Positions 39,993 to 48,900 of a stretch of 64,000 nucleotides of DNA are shown here, piece by piece; position 1 is the first letter of the stretch, and every line of letters starts with the position of its first letter. The notes under the pieces were generated by a model, which was not told the DNA's origin, searched no databases, and saw only the letters and a program-made list of their open reading frames with translations. The translations under genes were made by a program, and so were the position numbers. The DNA comes from Bombyx mori (lineage: Eukaryota > Arthropoda > Insecta > Lepidoptera > Bombycidae): assembly GCF_030269925.1 (NCBI RefSeq), contig NC_085130.1, positions 2,678,501-2,742,500 on the forward strand, written 5' to 3'.

Positions 39993-42900
39993 GTGAGCTC
40001 ATTTAATTATACCGTTTCTTTATTTATTAATACGCTTTTATTAGCTTCAGACGCATGTATGTAACGGAATCTTTGAACATGATTTTGACCCCCTTCAAAA
40101 CCTCGGATTAACTCGAAATTTGGTATACTTATTAAGGACCGATGACAACACAATATTAAAAAATATTGAAATAAAACTGAAATTCAACTAAGAAATGAAA
40201 AACATAATAGTTTAAAAAAACTAACAAAATACGCTTTTATAGAAAATCCAACTAAAAAATAGAAAACAAATTTTAATGAATTTAAATTAAAAATAGTGTA
40301 AGAAAAAATTATTTTATTGTAAAAAAAGGCAAGGGTTGTGTTGGACGGTTACATTTGAGGGGATTGGGTTCTTTAGGTGATGAGGGGCTATTTAAAAACA
40401 CACTGCTTCATTATAATTATATTGCAGATAGTTTGAACACTTTTACACCATTATAAAATTATTATCATTATATTTTTTAATAAAACTATTATATGTTTCT
40501 TTAACCGTGTCAAGATGAGAAGTAATGACTTATTCTTAGAATACAATCATCTGTTTTTTAAACATTTAAAATAATTCTAATATTCGAAATCTGTAATCAT
40601 GTGTCAAGTGTTGCCTGCCATTTTATTTATATTCAAACTCCAACAGGTTGTCATGGTATATCAATAGTTATAAATATTTTATGAACAGATATGAGCAGAA
40701 GGGTTATTTTGATAATATCCTGAAAAAGCACCCCACGCCTTTTTACAACATAATCATTTCTTCTTACACTATTTTTAATTCAAATTTATTAAAGTTTATT
40801 TTCTATTTTTTAGTTGGTTTTTCTATAAAAGCGTATTTAGCTAGTTTTTTTTTAAACTATTATTTATTTTTACGACTAACGGCTCTGTACCATTTTCTGT
40901 TCCGTGAGCAATTCCCGAAGCCCTACTCTTCGTATTTCAGGCTCCTCTTAGCGACGGGCGCTTCGCTGACGGCCGGCGTCCTGGTATTCCAAGTTGCCGT
41001 GCTGCCCCTGATGTTCCGATACAATAAAACGGTCCAGAGGAAAGTGGTATTCTCTAATTGCAGTTAGTACTTTGGACGTCATCAAAGTAGAGTTACAAAG
41101 CGAAGCCATTCTCATATCTATCGCGATGTAGAAACGAAAATGGTTTTACTTTGGAACGTAGCAAAAAAACGTCCGTAACGTAAGATTTTTATTAGTAATG
41201 CACACAGTGTACGACTTAGCTTTGTAATAACGTACAAAAATAACATATTTTTTTATCATTCATTGACAATCAGAGCGTTCGTTTGCGCAATACACTAACT
41301 CTTAAGCAAACAACCGTGAATGAAGTGTAACACAATAAGTTCGCACGTTACCGAATGACCGTGGGTTGTTGCGAAACCTGCAGTTTTATTTTCTTTATAC
41401 CTCGAATAGAACTTAATATTAATATTTTTATAATAAGGAGCTTCGTTCCTATCCGGTGTCCCACGACACTACACATCTTCTTTTATTTTTGCTGCTTGGA
41501 TGGTTGGACGAGCTCACGGCCCGCCTGGTGTTAAGTGGTTACCGGAGCCCATAAACATTTACAACGTAAATGGCGCCACCCACCTCCAGACATAAGTTCT
41601 GAGTCTCAGTTTTAACAGTACAACGGCTGCCCTACCCTTCAAACCGAAACGCATTACTGGTTCTGGTAGTGGTACTGTGTTTCTCTGTAGACTTCCGGTC
41701 TGAAAGCTTTATATTTTTTATTGCTTAGATGAGTAGACGAGCTCACAGCCCACCTGGTGTTAAGTGGTTATTGGAGCCCATAGACATCTACAACTTGGAG
41801 ATATAAGTTCTAAGGTCTCAGTAGTCACAACAGCTGCCTCGCCCTTCAAACCGAAACGCATTACTGCTTCACGGCAGAAATAGGCAGGGTGGTGGTACCT
41901 ACCCTTGCGGACTCACAAGAGGTCCTACCACCAGTAATTACGCAAGTTATAATTTTGCGGGTTTGATTTTTTATTACACGATGTTATTCCTTCACCGTGG
42001 CAGTCAATCGTGAACATTTGTTGAGTACGTATTTCATTAGAAAAATTGGTACCCGCCAGCAGGATTCGAACACCGGTGCATCGCTACATACGAATGCACC
42101 GGACGTCTTATCCTTTAGGCCACGACGACTTCTTTTCTTGTTTACTTTTACTACATAGTTTTAGTACTTTATTTTTACTAGATTTTCTTGTATATATATT
42201 GTCAGCGCATTCTCACCGGATTCGCTGGATTTTATCATTGCAGCTAATACGAATTACGCCTGATTCTGGTTCCAGTAAACTTTCCGAGAAACTTGAACTA
42301 CGATAGCCCGTCTAGTTGCAGCGTTACATGCGGGAGAAACCTCAACATTGAGTTCCGTTCGATCGTGGACAATTTTCTCATCAGATTAGGTAATTTTACG
42401 AAGATTAAATTTTCGATAAAATAAAAATGTTTGGGTACACAGCTGCAGCGGATTTAAAAACAAAATTACCTAGTCAGGTCATAAATTCTGTCACATGTTT
42501 AATGTAAAATAATTGAAACAAGTTTATTCATTATGTAACCATTCATATACCAAAATAAACTTAACAAAACATAGATTCTTATGACACTAAAGTTTATTCA
42601 AAATGACCTCCGTGATTTTGAATACAGGCCTTCAATCTGCGCGGCCAGTCGTCTATCGCAGCACGAACGAGGTCCATGTCAATATCGGCGGCTGCCTTAA
42701 TCAAGGATGTCTTGAGTGACTCCAAATTGGGATGAAGCTTTGAGCACGCCTTTTCCTCCCAGTGTTGCCATATTTTGTAATCTAACGTATTCAAATCTGG
42801 ACTGGAGGAGGGTCAGTCTTCGTGCCGGATGAAGTCGATTTCACGCGCCGCCAGCCAGTCTTGTGTGCTCTTCGCTCTATGAGCTGGCGCCGAATCTTGT

Positions 42901-45900
42901 TCGAATACCCAGTGCCTGCTATTGAACATGGTATGAGAAACAGGTTCCACAAGGTTCGTCAGGACTGTATTTTGATACACAACTGCATTCGTTTTTACAC
43001 CTTTCTCACAAAAATGTACCTCTGTTAAGCCCCAATAAGAAACTCCCAACCATACCATGAGCGAGGATGGAAAATGACCTCGTTGGACACGCGGAATACG
43101 GTTGCTCGCTTCTTCACTACTGTGTGCGCACACCTTATCATTTTGTTTGTTGTAGCTCTCTTCTACGGTAAAAACTTTTTCATCCGAAAAAAGAATTTCC
43201 CGATATTTTTTTCCCGCGTACCGCTTCAACAAAGCGCGGCATCTCTTCAGTCTCAGGTCCATTAGACGAGCATTCAAACGATGTCCTGTTTTTCTTCGAT
43301 ATGCCCGAAGCCCTAAGTCTTCATTTAATACCCTTTTCACCGTGGTTCTGCTTAACCCCATCTGAAGGGCCAACAGTTTCTGCTTACGTTTGGGATTTCT
43401 TTGAATTCGCGCCTTCACAGCTTTTATCACTGCTGGAGTCCTAACAGACCGAGGGCGACCACTTCTTGACCTGTCATCTACACTAGAGTCTTCATTGTAT
43501 CGTTTGATGGTGCCATAAACGAATCTTTTGGTTATATTCAAATTTTTCAGTATGTTCAAAATTTGAATTGGCGCGTAACCGCAACGATGCAACGCAATAA
43601 CTGCAACACGGTCTTCTTTAAGCGTCCACTCCATATTTAAAAATGAGTAAAATTCTAAAAGTATACATTTTAATTTTCATGAACAATTCGAAATTCGAAT
43701 TCAATAAACTTTTTTGTGGCCAGCATTCTAAAAGAAAAGTTTTTACTGTGTGACAATACTTATGACCTGACTAGTTATATTCATTTATAACTGGAATCTC
43801 GCTCTTATACTGACTACGCAATGAATTTCAACGCAACACTAATAAAAGTACAGGATACTGATTGTAGATATTTAAGAGAGAAAAAAAAAGAAAAATATAT
43901 ATAATAGTAGATTTTGTAATCACTACATAGTATAAAACAAAGTCGCTTTCTCTGTCCCTATATCCCTGTGTATGCTTAAATCTTTAAAACTACGCAACGG
44001 ATTTTGATGCGGTTTTTTTAATAGATAGAGTGATTGAAGAGGAAGGTTTACATGTATAATAACATCCATTAAATAGTGGAGACATCAACAATAAATTACA
44101 GTTTCCGAAGCGAAGCCAGGGCGAGTCGCTAGTTACATTATTAGGTAACAAACAGATTCCAAATCGATTAAATGCGAAATACGCCGATTATTGGATGATT
44201 GGAGGATTGGATTGATATGGTTTTAGAACCCCCCTTCCTGACGTGAACTCTCCTTAGTTATTTAGACTGTGTGAGGATTGAGATGCGGAGATAGTTGATT
44301 AACAGAATGTAGTGTAACATTAAAATTGCATTCGAGATATTTCTCAAGCTATGCGATATGTCCTTGTTGAAGCAATGTTTTTAATTATCGCCTAGTGAAT
44401 GTATTTATAGTTTTATTCAATAAATTTTTCAGTTAATTAATTTGTACCAAAAAGAGGACTGTAGTAACTTTATCTAGCTTTGAATTGGATAAGAGTGATA
44501 GGCGAATTATTAGGTAGAAATAGAAAAAAACTTATAGGTTTTATTGGCATTTGAAGTTAGAAACTTTGACGTTGGTATTGTTTGTGACCATGAGTAAAAC
44601 GACTCACTGACGGTAGGCAATAACCATGACAATCTTCGAAGATAAATAAGAGTATATGTTGCAAATGATGTGACAAAAAAACCAGCAGCGTAACGACAAG
44701 TTCTTTTATTTGTGCGAGAAAGCAGAAAGCAGGTAGAAATGGCCGGCATGGCTTCTTTTATTAACACTATCCCCCCTTCGTTGGCTTTGACTAGCGGCAG
44801 TGGCGGAAGGGGGCGTGTTAACATGGCTTGGCGGCTTGGCTGGCGCCAGGGCATGACAGCTGACGTCTCGTCCGTTACATATACATAGTTTCAAACGAAA
44901 GCCCAAACTATTAAGACGTTTTTTCTTATTATTGAATTATTTTCTTTTTCTCTCAAAGGAATCTGGCATATACTGCCGAACTCTGAAATTAAGGACGTCG
45001 CTGATCTCAAAACCAATAATACCTTTCATGAGCTTAAGAATAGCAGGAATCCTGTCATACTGTATTGTCATGGTTAGTCAACTATTGATTTTGGTGTGAC
45101 CAAATAATAATGGAGTAGATTCATTTACCCTTGAATTTGCCATTGACAATTGAAGTCTTACAATACTTCTACCACCAATACAGACTTTTATTGCTTATAT
45201 AGGTGGACGAGCTCGCAGCCCACCTGGTGTTAAGTAGTTACTAGAGCCCCTAGTCATCTATGACGTAAATGCGCCACCCACCTTGAGATATAAGTTCTAA
45301 GGTCTCAGTATAGTTACAACGGCTGCCCCACCCTTCAAACCGAAACGCATGACTGCTTCACGGCAGAAATAGGCAGGGTGGTGGTACCTACCCGCGCGGA
45401 CTCACTAGACAAATGCCGCCACCTACCGCGAGACATGAGTTGTAAGGGTCTCACTTTTACCAGTACAAGGGCTGCCCCGCCCTTCAAGCGGAAACGCATT
45501 ACTGCTTCTCTGCCGAAATAGGCTTTGTGTTTTGATATCGTTACTATTTCAAGGCTCAATGCTAGCTCATAGTTTGAACAGTGGTGGATTTACACTAGGG
45601 TCAGTCGGGGCAAGTGCCCAGGGCGGTAATTTTTTTAGGGCGGAATTTTTTTTAAAGTAAATTTTTTTTTAGTCTTATCAAGATTGCTCAACATGATTAA
45701 TTAGTTCTGATAATTAATAATTTTCTGTTTAATTGATAATTCAACAAATTCAATTCATCTATTATTTGTGAATTATAACTTTGGCACTTTCGGTAAAAAA
45801 ATATAATCGAAACGATTTAATCAATTAATTTCATTGGACATTTAAAATAATAATCGATTTTTCCATTTTCTGGAATCAAAGAAATTTAATTAGTTTTTTT

Positions 45901-48900
45901 TTATGTAATATAATTATTAGTCAGCCTTAGTGCAATGTTTATAAATTGTTAGAAAAAAAAACAAATATTTATTTATGTTGTTGGAATACATAACATATGA
46001 TAAATTTTCTGCAATAAATTAGTTATTTTATTTTTGAAAAATCCGTTGAACAAGCAATTCTTGTATATTAATATATGTATATAATCTGAATCTCGGCAAC
46101 GGCTTCAACGATTTTCATAAAATTTACTTTTTACTACGATACGATTTACGATTACGATTACGATTTATTTTCAGAAAATGTTGTTTTATTCGTGTTTTCA
46201 ATAATCAACTCTTCCCGACATCTATTGGCGAATAATAATACTATTTTTCTTAATTGAGGGCAACTGACCGCTTTAAAGACACAACAAGATGGCGTTATCA
46301 AAAAAAAAACCGAGCAAAGCTCGGTCATTAGCTCGGCTAGTAAAATATTTAGACTATAAGTTTAGGTAAAATTCCAGTATTGGGGTGGATTTTTTTCTGG
46401 GGTCGGTTTGAAACTTGTATTTTTCGAAGGTAACTCAAACCACCGCGCTTCCCCACACCGCTTGAAGATATACAGCGTGTTCCAGGAGCTAAATTTCCAC
46501 GTTGTCACTTTTGATTACAGAGGTAGGATTTTTGTTTTTTTTTTAGTTAATACGTATGTATGTTCAGACGTATGTATGTTAATATGTGACGGAATCTTTG
46601 AACATGATTTCGATCCCCTTCAAAACGTCGGATTAACTCGAAATTTGGTATACTTATTATGGACCGATGACAATTTAAATTAAAAAAAAAACTGAAAAAA
46701 GAAATTTGAAATTCAGCTAAAAAATTAAAAATAATGAATAGTTTAAAAAAACTAACATAATACGCTTTTATAGAAAATACAATAAAAAAAAAAAAAAATT
46801 AATAAATTCGAATTAAAAATAGTGTAAGAAAAATTATTTTATTGTAAAAAATGCGGGGGGTGCTTTTCAGAATATTATCAAAATAACCCTTCTACTTATA
46901 TCTGTTCAGAAAATATTTATAACTACTAATACCATGCATCCCGCGATTTTCTATAAAAGCGTATTTTGTTATTATAATTGAAGGATTAATTTCCAACAGC
47001 TCTTGATTTTTTCTTACTCAATCGTTGGTAGCCTAAGAGGCTATTCCAATAAGGCGCGGAATTACTAACCCTACTAGCCCTAGCAAGAGCAGTACTTCGC
47101 TAAATCTACCACCGGATCGGAATCGCGATGCACTGAGAAAATCCGGCGAGAAACTCAGTGGGCTAAGGTTCTCTGATTGTTCGTTGAACTAATATTTTCA
47201 GTGTATCTCTTTATCTTCGGCAATTTTTAGTGCATCAGGTATATTCCAACCGGTAACTGATGCCATAATCTTTGACCATTCAGTAGGTCTAATGGTTAGT
47301 TAATTTAGTTCAGGGGTTCCCAAGCTTATTTTGTCTACTGCCCACTTTGAGAATAAATTACTTTTAGCGCCCCTATTTTGTCACATACTTAAAAAACCAC
47401 TATAGCGTGAGCTTAGTCGATGTCTAAGAGTCCTCCTAGATGAATTTACAAATCGCCTCCCAAGCCTCTACACAACGTCCCCTTTTTTTTCAGGGTCTCT
47501 TACCGCCCCCCTTTAGGCCTGCAGCGCCCACAAGGGGGCTTATTGCCCACTTTGAGAAAGGCTGATTTAGTTGATCATTAAGACTACGTTCAGGGCTTAT
47601 ACAATAGGGTTTTCTTTGTTAAGGTTACGGAGATTCAACAAAGGTAAAGCCAACAGAACGAGGCGTGGTCGAGGACTTGTTCCACGTGTACTCGTGGCTC
47701 CTAAAGACCCTGGATCTCGAGGAGGAACCCACAGTTTTCGTTTGGGGACATTCGTTGGGTAATGTTTGTGTTTGACGTGATTACTGAGCATCAAGTAAGC
47801 TGCAGTAAATCTATACTTATATTATGAAGAGGAAAGATTTGCTTGTTTGTTTGTATTGAATAGGCTCTGAAATACTAATTAATCATGTTTATAATTAAAC
47901 TTATATGGCCAGGCAAAGAGAGTTTATTACGAAATAAATTGTTTGAGCTAGTTGTTATTATAATTGAGACGGTGCAATTAGTATTCTCTCTGGCGCTACA
48001 CCGACAGACGGACCACCGCCCCGGGGGCGTCTTGCCGTCCAATTACTGAAGGCTTCGTAATGCCATAGTTGATGCACATAATATTTATGAAATAATGTCA
48101 TTACCGCCCGGGTTTGTGTCAGAGTGACAACAACGTCAGCTGTCAGCTGTCAGTAGTAGTTCTATTTTTCCAATTTTAAATGCAACGGTATCATAACATA
48201 CAGCCTAATCTTGTATTTTTTTCTTAATTTTATTTGTATTTGAATAATTTGGAACATTAATCATGAGCTGAAATTAAATGAAATGAGATGAGATGATATG
48301 GGATGAAATTTAATCTTAGTAAAATGGTGGATATTGATTGAAACTTTTCAGTGGACTTTTCGGAGCATACCGAGAAGCTATAATCGGATTTTTAATTAGA
48401 CGAAGCCAGCTGACAGTAGCTAATGTCACTTTGTGAAATAATGTTGCTATATTTAAAGTAATAGTGATGCGTTCAGCTCTCGTTCAATCACATGAATGAA
48501 CAATGAGTGTGAAGAGTTAATCATTAATTTCAAATTATAAAAGAATATAATTTATATTTTACAATAAAATTGTATTAAAGTGCTCCAATATATGTTACTA
48601 GTAGTATGTAACTACAATCAGGTTTTTTTTATTTTCATTACCTACCTATAATTGTTATATTTTATACATCTATAGTTTCAACTATATGATGTATTGGAAA
48701 TAGGACAGTCTTACAAGCTTCCTCGCAATGTTTTTCTTAATGTTTAAAACACTCGATATTCGGTACAGGTAGATACTATAGGAACATAATATTTCGTCGA
48801 AAAGTCGTTGGTATATACAAAGCACGCCTAAAATTCGAACCCCGTACCCGATATCGGCAATTCGGCACACCGACTATTCACTAGACAATCGAGGCAATTT

